DNA from: Lawsonella sp012842085
GTDB lineage: Bacteria > Actinomycetota > Actinomycetes > Mycobacteriales > Mycobacteriaceae
Reading direction: 5' to 3'
Length of the DNA: 64,000 bases
Assembly: GCA_036749735.1 (NCBI GenBank)
Contig: DAINXV010000003.1
Coordinates: forward strand, 1-64,000
The notes under the pieces were generated by a model. That model did not search any database. It was not told the DNA's origin and was given only the letters and a program-made list of their open reading frames with translations. This document shows, piece after piece, positions 16,963-25,918 of the stretch (within the stretch, counting starts at the first letter, position 1; each line of letters opens with the position of its first letter). A program made the translations under genes and the position numbers.

Positions 16963-18495
16963 TTAGCGAATTTGATAGTTGGGAGCAGCCACAGTCTGCT
17001 TAATGTCATGCGGGTGGCTTTCCCGCAGACCAGCAGCAGTGATCTGAACGAATTGAGCTTCTTGAAGCTGTTCCACTGTGTGTGAGCCGGTGTAGCCCAT
17101 GGCGGCACGCAGACCACCAACAAGCTGGTGTAGGACGCTTTCCAGGGGTCCTTGAACCGGGATACGGCCCTCGATTCCTTCTGGAACAAGCTTGTCTTCC
17201 GAAAGAATATCGTCCTGGAAGTAGCGATCCTTCGAGTAGGAACGCTTCTCTCCCGTCAGGCCGCGGCCTTGCATAGCTCCCAGTGAGCCCATGCCGCGGT
17301 AGGTCTTGAACTGTTTACCATTGATCAGCAAAATCTTGCCGGGCGCCTCGGGCGTACCAGCCAGCATCGAGCCCAACATGACGACGTTTGCGCCAGCCGC
17401 AATAGCTTTAGCAATATCGCCGGAGTACTGCATGCCACCATCGGCGATAATCGGAACGCCGGCCTCTTTGGCGACGCTGGCGGCTTCCATAATGGCAGTG
17501 ATCTGAGGTGCTCCCACTCCAGCAACGACGCGGGTGGTGCAGATGGAGCCAGGACCAATACCCACCTTAATGGCGTCGGCACCAGCCTCAATCATGGCTT
17601 TAGCTGCTGACCGAGTGGCCAGGTTGCCACCAACAATCTGGACCCGATCCCCGAATTCCCGCTTCACTCGGGACACCATTTCCAGAGCCCGGTTGTTGTG
17701 AGCGTGCGCAGTATCAACTACCAGCACGTCTACTCCCGCATCCACGAGAGCGTGGGCGCGGATCCAGGAATCTTCGTTGGTACCAATGCCAGCACCGACC
17801 CGGAGACGACCGTCGTCGTCTTTAGTGGCATGCGGGTATTGCTCGGTCTTGACGAAGTCCTTCACAGTGATAAGACCGGTGAGCTTATTGTTGCTGTCTA
17901 CGATCGGCAGCTTTTCGACTTTGTGGCGGCGCAGCAGGTTGAGAGCAGCATCTGCGGTAACGCCTTCTTGTGCGACGACCAGCGGCATGGGGGTCATAAT
18001 GTCGGCCACTTTGGTATTGGGGTCGACTTCGAAACGCATGTCGCGGTTGGTGCAAATACCGACCAGGGTGCCGTCCTCTTCCACTACTGGAAGACCCGAA
18101 ATGTGGAATCTGCCGCAGAGGTCGTCAACCTCTTTAATGGTCATATCTGCGCTGCAGGTGACGGGGTCGGTGACCATACCGGCCTCGGATCGCTTCACGT
18201 TCTCTACTTGTGCAGCCTGATCTTCTACAGAGAGGTTGCGATGCAGGATACCGAGCCCACCGTTGCGAGCCATCGCAATGGCCATTCGGGACTCGGTGAC
18301 GGTGTCCATAGCGGCGGACAGAATGGGAGTGTGCAGAGTAATTTCGCGAGTGAGTTTGGTGGAGGTATCAACTGCTGAAGGAATGACATTTGATTCCGAC
18401 GGCAGTAGTAGAACATCGTCAAAGGTCAACCCAATCATGGCGACCTTTTCAGGATCATCTCCCCCGGTTGAAATCCGATTCCGAAAAGTGGGCAT
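16963..18495 (-). CDS. guaB: IMP dehydrogenase
   Basis: Oxidises IMP to XMP with NAD+, the rate-limiting step to guanine nucleotides; it corresponds to guaB2 of mycobacteria. The 510-residue product has the split TIM barrel with two CBS regulatory domains inserted (about 110-225), the catalytic loop GPGSICTTRVV, and the flap region YRGMGSLGAM. The ATG was chosen because AGGAGG lies 4 bases before it; an upstream in-frame start would add 6 residues. It is the first gene of the guanine cluster and divergent from a DUF5319 gene. Confidence 0.97.
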   Translation of the reverse strand: MPTFRNRISTGGDDPEKVAMIGLTFDDVLLLPSESNVIPSAVDTSTKLTREITLHTPILSAAMDTVTESRMAIAMARNGGLGILHRNLSVEDQAAQVENVKRSEAGMVTDPVTCSADMTIKEVDDLCGRFHISGLPVVEEDGTLVGICTNRDMRFEVDPNTKVADIMTPMPLVVAQEGVTADAALNLLRRHKVEKLPIVDSNNKLTGLITVKDFVKTEQYPHATKDDDGRLRVGAGIGTNEDSWIRAHALVDAGVDVLVVDTAHAHNNRALEMVSRVKREFGDRVQIVGGNLATRSAAKAMIEAGADAIKVGIGPGSICTTRVVAGVGAPQITAIMEAASVAKEAGVPIIADGGMQYSGDIAKAIAAGANVVMLGSMLAGTPEAPGKILLINGKQFKTYRGMGSLGAMQGRGLTGEKRSYSKDRYFQDDILSEDKLVPEGIEGRIPVQGPLESVLHQLVGGLRAAMGYTGSHTVEQLQEAQFVQITAAGLRESHPHDIKQTVAAPNYQIR

Positions 18496-18630
18496 GTTAC
18501 CTCCTGAAAGCACAAGCTGAATACGCCGCTATGGTCTCTTGTTAAATAGAATACCCGTCCCAGTGCATATCTCCGAACGAAAGAATTCTATTTCGACACG
18601 AGTGCTCAAAATGCGGTTTACGCTTATGTT

Positions 18631-19050
18631 ATGAGAAGTCCCGCGGACCCGTTTGATTTGCCGCCGGATCCTTTTAACAAAGAGGACGATCCCTCGTTTT
18701 TCCTGGATCCGGTAGATCCGCCTATGGAACTTTCCACGGAAGATCTGGTGGAGATTCAAACCGAGTTGCGGGAACTGAATATGTTCAAAAAAATTCTGGG
18801 TTCGCAGGGTATCCGGGGGCTCGTCAACTACTGCGAAGACTGTGGAGAATTCCATTATTACGACTGGAGTATTCTGCTCTCCCACTACCAACAACTGCTG
18901 GTAGAGCGACAATCGCAGCCACACGAACCGGCCTATGGGGTGGATCCGTCACTCTATGTGAGCTGGGATTACTGCCGCGGATATTGCGACCGTGAAATGT
19001 TTGGGAAACCGAATCCCTTCCGGCAGGAGCACCGGCACGAAAACAGCTGA
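18631..19050 (+). CDS. DUF5319 family protein (Rv3412-like)
   Basis: A 139-residue acidic protein conserved at this place, between guaB2 and the sigD/rsdA pair, in Corynebacteriales (Rv3412 in M. tuberculosis). It has a Pro/Asp-rich N-terminus and two Cys pairs (NYCEDCGEFH, and DYCRGYCDRE near the end), which could bind a metal such as zinc. No signal peptide or membrane segment. Function unknown. Confidence 0.85.
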   Translation: MRSPADPFDLPPDPFNKEDDPSFFLDPVDPPMELSTEDLVEIQTELRELNMFKKILGSQGIRGLVNYCEDCGEFHYYDWSILLSHYQQLLVERQSQPHEPAYGVDPSLYVSWDYCRGYCDREMFGKPNPFRQEHRHENS

Positions 19051-19064
19051 TCTGCTGGCTGTTT

Positions 19065-19916
19065 CTACTTTTCTTTAGTTTCCCGGTTGGTGTCCGGATT
19101 TTCGACTGGCCGCGGCTCAGATGTAGCGGTGGCGGAGCTTACTGCTGTTTCCTCGTCCTCTGTAGTGTCTTCAGTGGTTTCCACGGAGGTGGTTTCTACA
19201 CTCTGGGAAGCAGGGGTTGACGGTGGGGTGCTTGTTTTTTCCTTCGGCTGATTCACGGCTTTGCGCGTATCATCCAAATTCTTTTGCACGTCGTCACGCC
19301 GGAAGTCAGTTCCGATGGAATCGAGTCGGCCTTGCACCCGATCGAGGACGCGGTTGGCTTCTTCTTCCTGCCCGGCTTCACCCAGCGCACGCGCCCGCTC
19401 AATATCCTGGTTGAGGTAGGTGGCGAGCTCAATATCTTGGGCGTTGCTAGTGAAGAGCGCCTGGTTAACTGACCACAGTGGATCGTTAATACCAGCAGAT
19501 TGGATAGCTACGGTGAGACCACCTGCAGCCAAAACCAGGAAGGCCGCCGCCCCTGCCAGGGCACGCATGGCTTCCTGCTTCCAGGTGCGGCCAAAGCGGC
19601 GTTTGGAAATGTCTACGACTTTATCGTCGTCTGCTGCTTCTGCAGCAGATTCTGCGGAGGCTACCGCGGGTTGTGGAAGAGGAGTTTCATCCCCTAGCCC
19701 TAAAAGCGAATCCAGAGTCGGAGTGGGCGGGATGGGAGTGGCACCGATGTGGCCACGCCAAGCGGTGAAGAGTTCAGTGAGCTCGGGCGCAATGTCTTCA
19801 TCACTGGCGGGAGTCTGCCCGGCGGCGAGGAAATCAAAGTAACGGTCGGCAGCACGCAGCGCACGCAGATCCTCTTCGCTGGGAGCCGTGCGTGAATTGT
19901 CTTGCTGATCAGCCAT
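19065..19916 (-). CDS. rsdA: Anti-sigma-D factor RsdA
   Basis: A 283-residue membrane-anchored anti-sigma factor. The cytoplasmic N-terminal part (1-105) should bind SigD. One membrane segment follows at about 138-160 (ALAGAAAFLVLAAGGLTVAI), then an extracytoplasmic helical domain and a long Thr/Ser/Glu-rich tail. The ATG directly abuts the sigD stop codon. In M. tuberculosis (Rv3413c) RsdA holds SigD inactive until it is degraded. The identification rests on this neighbourhood and on topology; the sequence is variable in this family. Confidence 0.85.
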   Translation of the reverse strand: MADQQDNSRTAPSEEDLRALRAADRYFDFLAAGQTPASDEDIAPELTELFTAWRGHIGATPIPPTPTLDSLLGLGDETPLPQPAVASAESAAEAADDDKVVDISKRRFGRTWKQEAMRALAGAAAFLVLAAGGLTVAIQSAGINDPLWSVNQALFTSNAQDIELATYLNQDIERARALGEAGQEEEANRVLDRVQGRLDSIGTDFRRDDVQKNLDDTRKAVNQPKEKTSTPPSTPASQSVETTSVETTEDTTEDEETAVSSATATSEPRPVENPDTNRETKEK

Positions 19917-20555
19917 TTACTTTTCCTCCTCTCCAGGTGTTGCGGTGTCTTCTTCCACCTCGTCTTCCGGCATAGCCGAAAGCTCTTGTTTTCTTTCGTG
20001 CAGCTCTTCTCGGAGCTTCTTGAGGGCGCGGAACTGGGCTACTCGCACCGCACCGGGAGTTGACCCCAGAACGGAGGCTGTTTCGGCGGCGGACATGCCC
20101 ACGATGACACGCAGCCGCACAATTTCGCGAGCCATAGGAGAAAGGGTATTGAGAAGGTCCACAATCTCTTCCGCACTTTCACTTTGCAGAGCTAAAGATT
20201 CGGGACCGTCACTTTTCTCTTCTAATTCAATGCTCTCATCTAGAACATCGTTTGGATGTCTGAAAGCGTTACGTTTTGCATCAGCAACTTTGTGGGCGGC
20301 AATGCCATAAACATAAGCCATGAAAGGGGAGCCTTGATCCTCATAGCGAGGCAACCCCGTCACTACCGCTAAACAGATCTCTTGGGCCACGTCATCTGCT
20401 GTCGCGAAGCCCGGCGCGGACCATGTTATGCGGGATCGGCAATAGCTGATGACGGCCGGGAAAATAGCGCGCAACAATTCGTTCGTGGCAGCAGCGTCGC
20501 CCTCTTGGGCGGCGGCCACGAGCGGCGCTAAAGTATCATCCGGCGGTGCTACCAA
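19917..20555 (-). CDS. sigD: ECF sigma factor SigD
   Basis: A 212-residue extracytoplasmic-function sigma factor with region 2 (about 40-110, including DDVAQEICLAVVTGLPRY) and region 4 helix-turn-helix (about 135-190, MSAAETASVLGSTPGAVRVA). In M. tuberculosis SigD helps adapt to starvation. An acidic C-terminal tail (EDEVEEDTATPGEEEK) extends beyond region 4. It is translationally linked to the following anti-sigma gene with no gap. WhiB3, which lies between sigD and groEL in M. tuberculosis, is not found in this interval. Confidence 0.92.
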   Translation of the reverse strand: MVAPPDDTLAPLVAAAQEGDAAATNELLRAIFPAVISYCRSRITWSAPGFATADDVAQEICLAVVTGLPRYEDQGSPFMAYVYGIAAHKVADAKRNAFRHPNDVLDESIELEEKSDGPESLALQSESAEEIVDLLNTLSPMAREIVRLRVIVGMSAAETASVLGSTPGAVRVAQFRALKKLREELHERKQELSAMPEDEVEEDTATPGEEEK

Positions 20556-20634
20556 TCATTGGTCCTTCCCGTGTGGACTGAACGGTGGACAAGGGACGTC
20601 CCCGTAGCCATATACCTACACAATAGCGAAGAGT

Positions 20635-21531
20635 TTATTCAGGGTAGTAAGCACCGCGTTCATTCAACTGTTCGCGCAGCTGTCCAATGTGCTCATCCCA
20701 GTAGGCGGCATCTTCACCTGGGAGATTGCGTAGCAGCATGGCGGCAGCCCACTCAAGGGGCAGAAACTTGTTGTTTCGTGCTGCTGAAAAAGCAATTTTG
20801 GCCTTGTCACGGCCCTCTTCTGGCGCTAGTCCGCTGGTGGCGGCAGCTTCTACAAGTAAAGATTTGACTTGATGCCGGGGGGAAAACCAGTGTGAGGAAA
20901 GTTCTACCGCTTGTTTGCCAAAAGTTTGGGCTTCGTTCCAGTTTCCTTCCGCCATGGCAACCTCGGCACTCACCCAGGAGTGGCGGATGGTTGCACGCAC
21001 TGTATGCAGGCCACAGTAGACCCATAGAGAATTGTCTGCCTCGGTTCCCACCATGCGTTGCAGCTCCATCGGGAATGGGTATTCGTGGAGGGCCGCGAGA
21101 ACATCATCACCCTGGTAGAGGAGCTCCTGTGCCGACCCGGAAACGTTTTCCCCTAAGGTGTCTGCCGTCCTTCCGGTGGTGGCATCAGCAAGGGCCAGGA
21201 GTTGCAAATATTCGGCAGTGTCGGGTGCCAGTCCCGTGTCTTCCCGCGGCAGTTCTTGCCGCATGAGTTCTCTGGCTTGGTCGTCTAGTGCGGCGGCATC
21301 CTGGTGGCGTCCGGCTTGCCTCTCCCAGGATGCTTGGGTGGCGGAACAGAGTGCCGTCACCAGGTAGCGATCCGGAGCAGGCAGATTTTGGGCTGTGTCC
21401 ATGACGGTAGCCAACATCCCTGTGGCGTTACCGTAGAAGCCGAAACCGGCGGTGTCGACGGCGGTCCACCACTGTTGCAAGCAGGACCAAGTCTCGGTGC
21501 TGCCGGTGGACGCGGTAGGTGCTGTATCCAT
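20635..21531 (-). CDS. Conserved hypothetical protein (Rv3415c-like)
   Basis: A 298-residue, mostly alpha-helical soluble protein. It has several Ala/Leu-rich helical pairs (for example ATQASWERQAGRHQDAAAL) that suggest tetratricopeptide-like repeats. It sits between sigD and groEL exactly where Rv3415c lies in M. tuberculosis, and is therefore probably its orthologue. No catalytic motif was recognised. It is followed by sigD 79 bases downstream on the same strand, so the two may share transcripts. Confidence 0.75.
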   Translation of the reverse strand: MDTAPTASTGSTETWSCLQQWWTAVDTAGFGFYGNATGMLATVMDTAQNLPAPDRYLVTALCSATQASWERQAGRHQDAAALDDQARELMRQELPREDTGLAPDTAEYLQLLALADATTGRTADTLGENVSGSAQELLYQGDDVLAALHEYPFPMELQRMVGTEADNSLWVYCGLHTVRATIRHSWVSAEVAMAEGNWNEAQTFGKQAVELSSHWFSPRHQVKSLLVEAAATSGLAPEEGRDKAKIAFSAARNNKFLPLEWAAAMLLRNLPGEDAAYWDEHIGQLREQLNERGAYYPE

Positions 21532-21596
21532 GAATCCTCCTGCACGTTGTCTGTGCTTAGGCGATAGCTTCCAGGCTACCTTTTTACGGCACGAAA

Positions 21597-21621
21597 AACC
21601 CCGCCACTGGTGGGCGGGGTT
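21597..21621. terminator. Terminator of groES-groEL
   Basis: Perfect 9-bp stem AACCCCGCC/GGCGGGGTT with a short loop and A/T tails on both sides, just after the groEL stop. Confidence 0.85.
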
Positions 21622-21635
21622 TCTCGGTTATGGCT

Positions 21636-23264
21636 TTAGTGAAGAGTAGAAACTCCAGCGTCAGTTTCGTGCTTCTTGCCGCCGGGGCCTGGTTTTTCCA
21701 CGATGGATACCTCCGTGGTGAGAACCATGCGCCCAACAGAAGCTGCATTCGTTACTGCTGAGTGCGTCACCATGACCGGGTCAATAATGCCAGCAGGCAT
21801 CAATTCACCGTATTCACGGGTGGCTGCGTTGAACCCTTCGCCAATTTTCAGGTCTTTTACCTTCGACATGACGACTGCGCCGTCAACACCAGCATTATTG
21901 GCAATCCAATAAAGCGGTGCACACAGTGCTTTCGCCAATATCCGGGCACCGAGAGCCTCATCGGGCTGTTCGATGGTATCCGCATATTCCTCAATACGGG
22001 TGGATATCTGGGCGAGAACGGCTCCGCCTCCCGGGATGATGCCCTCCTTGATTGCTGCTTGTGCAGCGTGGATGGCGTCATCGACGCGGGATACCTTTTC
22101 GGTGAACTCGGTATCCGTACTTGCCCCCACCTTGATGACAGCAACTCCTCCAGCAAGACGGGACAACCGTTCGCCCATCTTCTTCTTATCCCACTCCGAG
22201 GAGTAGTTTTCGATAAGGGTGCGGAGGTACTGGCGGCGTTCCTCAATCTCTTCCGGGGTTCCTCCACCGTCGGTGATGACGGTGCTCTTATTGGTCACTA
22301 CGACACGTTTCGCGGTGCCCAAAATATCGAGGCCGGAATCCTTAAGGTAAACACCAGTTTCGGGATCAACCACGGTCGCTCCCGTCACTGCCGCCAAGTC
22401 ATGCATGAATCCGGTGCGGCGTTCCCCGAAGTAGGGGGCCTTGACGGCCACCACATTCAGAGTTTTCCGAAGCGCATTCATGATGAGCGCAGTAAGTGCG
22501 TCACCTTCGACATCTTCCGCAATGACCAGCAAAGGCCGCTTACTCTCCATCACTTTCTCCAAAAGCGGAATGAGAGTGGGCAGTGAGCTGAGTTTCTCGC
22601 GGTGGATGAGGATATAGGGGTCTTCTAGTTCCAGTCGGGGTGTTTCGGAATTTTCGGCAAAGCTGGGTGACAGATAGCCTTGGTCGAATTCCACACCCTC
22701 GGTGAGAACTACTTCAGTTTCAGTTGATTGGCCCTCTTCAACGGCAATGGATCCGTCGAGACCAACCAAATCCATGCCGCGCGCTACCATGTCGCCAATA
22801 CTGTCGTCTCGCGCGGATACGCTTGCCACCTGGCGAACCTGATCTGTGTTCTCAACGGGAGTAGCTACCGCTTGTAGCACATCCACGGTTTTCTCCGCAG
22901 CAAGTTGGATGCCGCGGCTCAGTTTCACAGGGTTCGCTCCTGCAACCACATTGCGGAGCCCCTCACGGATGAGGTGTTGCGCAATGACTGTTGCAGTGGT
23001 TGTGCCGTCTCCCGCTACGTCGTTGGTTTTGATAGCAACGGTTTTCAGAAGTTGGGCACCAAGATCCTCGAAAGGATCCGACAAGTCAATGTTGCGAGCA
23101 ATAGCGACACCATCGTTGATGACGGTGGGGCCGCCGATTTCTCGCTCCATCACAACATTGCGCCCACGTGGACCCAATGTGACTTTTACGGTGTTGGCAA
23201 GTTGATCAACGCCAGAAAGCAACAGGGCACGGGCAGTTTCGTCAAAAGCAATGAGCTTGGACAC
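21636..23264 (-). CDS. groEL: 60 kDa chaperonin GroEL (GroEL1 type)
   Basis: ATP-dependent folding chamber subunit, 542 residues, with the expected equatorial ATP-site motifs (LGPRGRNVV, AGDGTTTATV) and apical domain. The C-terminus ends KKHETDAGVSTLH and lacks both the GGM repeat of housekeeping GroEL2 and the His-rich tail of many GroEL1 proteins. It is co-transcribed with groES, the arrangement of groEL1 in mycobacteria, so a second unlinked groEL is likely elsewhere. Controlled by CIRCE upstream of groES. Confidence 0.95.
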   Translation of the reverse strand: MSKLIAFDETARALLLSGVDQLANTVKVTLGPRGRNVVMEREIGGPTVINDGVAIARNIDLSDPFEDLGAQLLKTVAIKTNDVAGDGTTTATVIAQHLIREGLRNVVAGANPVKLSRGIQLAAEKTVDVLQAVATPVENTDQVRQVASVSARDDSIGDMVARGMDLVGLDGSIAVEEGQSTETEVVLTEGVEFDQGYLSPSFAENSETPRLELEDPYILIHREKLSSLPTLIPLLEKVMESKRPLLVIAEDVEGDALTALIMNALRKTLNVVAVKAPYFGERRTGFMHDLAAVTGATVVDPETGVYLKDSGLDILGTAKRVVVTNKSTVITDGGGTPEEIEERRQYLRTLIENYSSEWDKKKMGERLSRLAGGVAVIKVGASTDTEFTEKVSRVDDAIHAAQAAIKEGIIPGGGAVLAQISTRIEEYADTIEQPDEALGARILAKALCAPLYWIANNAGVDGAVVMSKVKDLKIGEGFNAATREYGELMPAGIIDPVMVTHSAVTNAASVGRMVLTTEVSIVEKPGPGGKKHETDAGVSTLH

Positions 23265-23285
23265 TACGCGACTCCCTGTCGATTA

Positions 23286-23582
23286 CTACTTGGTGACGAC
23301 TGCGAGCAGGTCACGGGAAGAAAGGATGAGGTATTCTTCGCCCTCATACTTGATTTCAGTTCCGCCATACTGGCTGTAGAGGACGACGTCGCCTTCCTTC
23401 ACATCCAGCGGAATACGGCTTTTACCGTCTTCGTCCCAGCGGCCGGGGCCGACTGCCACGACAGTGCCCTCAAGAGGCTTTTCCTTAGCGGAATCCGGAA
23501 TCACCAGTCCAGAAGCGGTGGTGGTCTCAGCCTCGATGACTTGAACGAGAATCTTGTCCTCGAGCGGCTTAATGTTCGCCAC
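23286..23582 (-). CDS. groES: 10 kDa co-chaperonin GroES
   Basis: A 98-residue co-chaperonin forming the lid of the GroEL cavity, with the typical mobile loop (AETTTASGLVIPDSAKEKP, about 18-36) and the conserved C-terminal YLILSSRDLLAVV. First gene of the heat-shock operon, 21 bases ahead of groEL, with promoter and CIRCE about 95 bases upstream. Confidence 0.97.
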   Translation of the reverse strand: MANIKPLEDKILVQVIEAETTTASGLVIPDSAKEKPLEGTVVAVGPGRWDEDGKSRIPLDVKEGDVVLYSQYGGTEIKYEGEEYLILSSRDLLAVVTK

Positions 23583-23674
23583 GATGACCCTCCAAAAAGA
23601 TCAGAAGTATTTCGATTTATCTGCACTGAAGGGTTGAACCAGCTGTCGCGGGTAGCTAGCTCATTCAATGCTAT

Positions 23675-23708
23675 TTAGCACTCTACATCGCTGAGTGCTA
23701 GCCTTCAA
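23675..23708 (-). promoter_or_regulatory. groES promoter with CIRCE operator
   Basis: TTAGCACTC-N9-GAGTGCTAG (23675-23701) matches the HrcA operator at all but the last base. On the minus strand TTGAAG (23708-23703) and TAGAGT (23685-23680) are exactly 17 bases apart, so the operator covers the spacer and the -10 and would block RNA polymerase directly. Confidence 0.88.
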
Positions 23709-23849
23709 CATTCTTCTACAACTACCCTCCGGAAGTAATGACGCACCTTTTAGGGGCAAAAATATCTTGGCTAATGGGAACGAAACAAGTTTAAGTATCG
23801 TTATATATAAGTAAGTGCCGCATCTAGTTACTCTCGAGAGGATTCCTCC

Positions 23850-24362
23850 ATGGCCGACAACATCACCCCGAACCCTCAGGGTGTTGCAGGACCAAACCCC
23901 GCAGACGCAAACCCACCGTACTCTTTTGAACAACCGCGCCCCGGAGCCGAAGGATACTCCCCCAATCCCTATGGGCAGCAAAGCTGGCCACAAGCTAGTG
24001 CATACCCACCGGCGCAGCCGTACGGTGGACAAATGCCGCAATACCCCGGAGGAACGCCTCCACAGCAATATGGAGCTCCGCTTCCTCCGGCATACCAACC
24101 TTATGGTCGTCCACGTATCGAGGGAGCAACCGAAAGTGGCACCAATATTCTCGCCATTGTTTCCCTCGTGTTCGGCATTCTGTCCTTCTTCATGCTGCCC
24201 ATGATTGGCGCCATCGTGGCTGTTGTGTGTGGCCACATCGGTGTCAGCCAAATTGAAAAGACTGGCGCAGAAGGCCGCTCCATGGCTATCGCTGGCCTTT
24301 CACTAGGCTACGCAAACATTGCACTGATAATTTTGGTAATTCTTTTGGCTGCAATTTTCTAA
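23850..24362 (+). CDS. DUF4190 membrane protein with Pro/Tyr/Gly-rich N-terminus
   Basis: A 170-residue protein with a disordered cytoplasmic head rich in Pro, Gly, Tyr and Gln (1-90) followed by two membrane segments (about 99-127 and 147-170) joined by VVCGHIGVSQIEKTGAEGRS, the DUF4190 signature. The function of the family is unknown. The next gene encodes a shorter paralogue with the same membrane core, 44 bases on, so the pair looks like a tandem duplication in one operon. The gene diverges from groES. Confidence 0.8.
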   Translation: MADNITPNPQGVAGPNPADANPPYSFEQPRPGAEGYSPNPYGQQSWPQASAYPPAQPYGGQMPQYPGGTPPQQYGAPLPPAYQPYGRPRIEGATESGTNILAIVSLVFGILSFFMLPMIGAIVAVVCGHIGVSQIEKTGAEGRSMAIAGLSLGYANIALIILVILLAAIF

Positions 24363-24406
24363 AATAAAACCGTATCGCTTCGACCACCCTTGAAAGAGGC
24401 AACATT

Positions 24407-24814
24407 ATGGACGAAAACCAAGACACTCAAGCATTCCCTCATCCCCCAGAACCCTCCTACCAAGGAAGTAGCCCCTACGTTTCCAACTTTGGGCCAGCAC
24501 CGCAGCGTATGAACACGCTGGCTATCGTGTCGCTCGTCCTCGGCATTTCCGGATTTGTGACGGGTCTTCTTACTGCCATCCCGGCAGTGGTCTGCGGACA
24601 CATCAGCCTGAATCAAATCAAAGAAACTAACGAAGACGGCTACAGCCTCGCCAAGGCGGGCCTCATTCTGGGCTACATCATTATTGGCCTAGCGGTTTTG
24701 GCTATACTGGCCGCGATCGTGTTGGTTGTCTTGGTGGTAGCTTTCGGCAACGTCAACATAGACATTAAAGATCTTAGCGACGGAACTATCGCCATGGCTT
24801 CTATGCTGTTCTAA
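24407..24814 (+). CDS. DUF4190 membrane protein, second copy
   Basis: A 135-residue paralogue of the preceding gene. The shared elements are LAIVSLVLGI, VVCGHI and AGLILGY at matching spacing, giving two membrane segments (about 37-65 and 85-113). The Pro-rich head is shorter (about 35 residues), and there is a small extracytoplasmic tail, FGNVNIDIKDLSDGTI. Function unknown. Confidence 0.8.
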   Translation: MDENQDTQAFPHPPEPSYQGSSPYVSNFGPAPQRMNTLAIVSLVLGISGFVTGLLTAIPAVVCGHISLNQIKETNEDGYSLAKAGLILGYIIIGLAVLAILAAIVLVVLVVAFGNVNIDIKDLSDGTIAMASMLF

Positions 24815-24835
24815 GAGGCACCAAAGACTCCGACG

Positions 24836-25909
24836 TTATTCATTAACGACTGAGATTTCGACCGGAAGACCCGGGTCCGCTGCACAGCTCAGCGGGCTCG
24901 GATCTTTCCCATTTGCAATCAAATAGGCGGCTGCCGCTGCAATCATTGCTCCATTATCTGTACAAAAATGCGGAGAAGGCACACGCAACGTAATACCCGC
25001 CGCGGCACAGCGCTCCGCAGCTAGCTCCCGCAACCGCGAATTAGCTGCCACACCACCGCCGAGCAGTAAAGTATCCGCACCCGTGTCCTCACATGCGCGT
25101 AGCGCTTTAGCCGTCAACACATCAGCTACGGCCTCCTGGAAACTCGCGCACAGGTCGGCAGCATCGACCGTGCCACCGGCCGCCTCCACCTGCTCCACGT
25201 GGCGGGCGACCGCAGTTTTCAGACCTGAGAAAGAAAAATCGTAGCGGGAATCCTGCGGCCGCATCATGCCCCGCGGAAAACGAATCGCCTCCGGATCCCC
25301 CTGCTGGGCAAGCTTGTCGATAATGGGGCCGCCCGGATATCCCAACCCAAGCAGACGAGCCACCTTGTCGTAGGCCTCCCCAGCCGCGTCATCCAACGTC
25401 GTCCCCAGCTCTTCCAAAGGCTCCCCCAAACCACGCACTCGCAAAATCTGGGTATGCCCACCGGACACCAGCAACGCAATCGCATTCTTGGCCGCACCAT
25501 GTTCGAACGCATCCACAGCCACATGCCCCACCAGGTGGTTCACACCATAAAAGGGCACACCCCACCCCGCTGCATAAGCCTTCGCCGCCGCAGTACCCAC
25601 CAACAGAGCACCCGCCAAACCCGGCCCAACAGTAGCGGCAACCATATCCGGCTTTTCGATACCGGCCTCCTCTAAGGCAGCCCGCATTGTGGGAACCATG
25701 GCCTCCAAATGTGCGCGGGACGCAATCTCCGGCACCACACCCCCGAAACGCTTATGCTCCTCCATAGAGGACGCAACCTTATCGGCAATGAGCTCCACCA
25801 ATGGCTCTTCACCAGGCCGTGGTGTCACCCGCGCAATCCCAACCCCCGTCTCGTCGCAGGAACTCTCAATACCCAAAACCGTAAAAGGTTCTTTCACCTG
25901 AGCAGACAT
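24836..25909 (-). CDS. tsaD: tRNA N6-threonylcarbamoyladenosine transferase TsaD
   Basis: Catalytic subunit that places the threonylcarbamoyl group on A37 of ANN-decoding tRNAs. At 357 residues it has the ASKHA fold with IESSCDETG at the N-terminus, the metal-binding His pair in the segment HKRFGGVVPEIASRAHLE, and the nucleotide-binding LLGGGVAANS. Fourth in the order tsaE (fused to alr)-tsaB-rimI-tsaD, so the whole TsaBDE complex is made from one locus. It lies 9 bases after rimI. Confidence 0.97.
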   Translation of the reverse strand: MSAQVKEPFTVLGIESSCDETGVGIARVTPRPGEEPLVELIADKVASSMEEHKRFGGVVPEIASRAHLEAMVPTMRAALEEAGIEKPDMVAATVGPGLAGALLVGTAAAKAYAAGWGVPFYGVNHLVGHVAVDAFEHGAAKNAIALLVSGGHTQILRVRGLGEPLEELGTTLDDAAGEAYDKVARLLGLGYPGGPIIDKLAQQGDPEAIRFPRGMMRPQDSRYDFSFSGLKTAVARHVEQVEAAGGTVDAADLCASFQEAVADVLTAKALRACEDTGADTLLLGGGVAANSRLRELAAERCAAAGITLRVPSPHFCTDNGAMIAAAAAYLIANGKDPSPLSCAADPGLPVEISVVNE

Positions 25910-25918
25910 TGCACGCTC

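Noticed and set aside
23661..24251. Minus-strand frame across CIRCE and the DUF4190 gene
   Set aside because: It covers the groES promoter and the antisense of a coherent membrane protein; composition is not protein-like.
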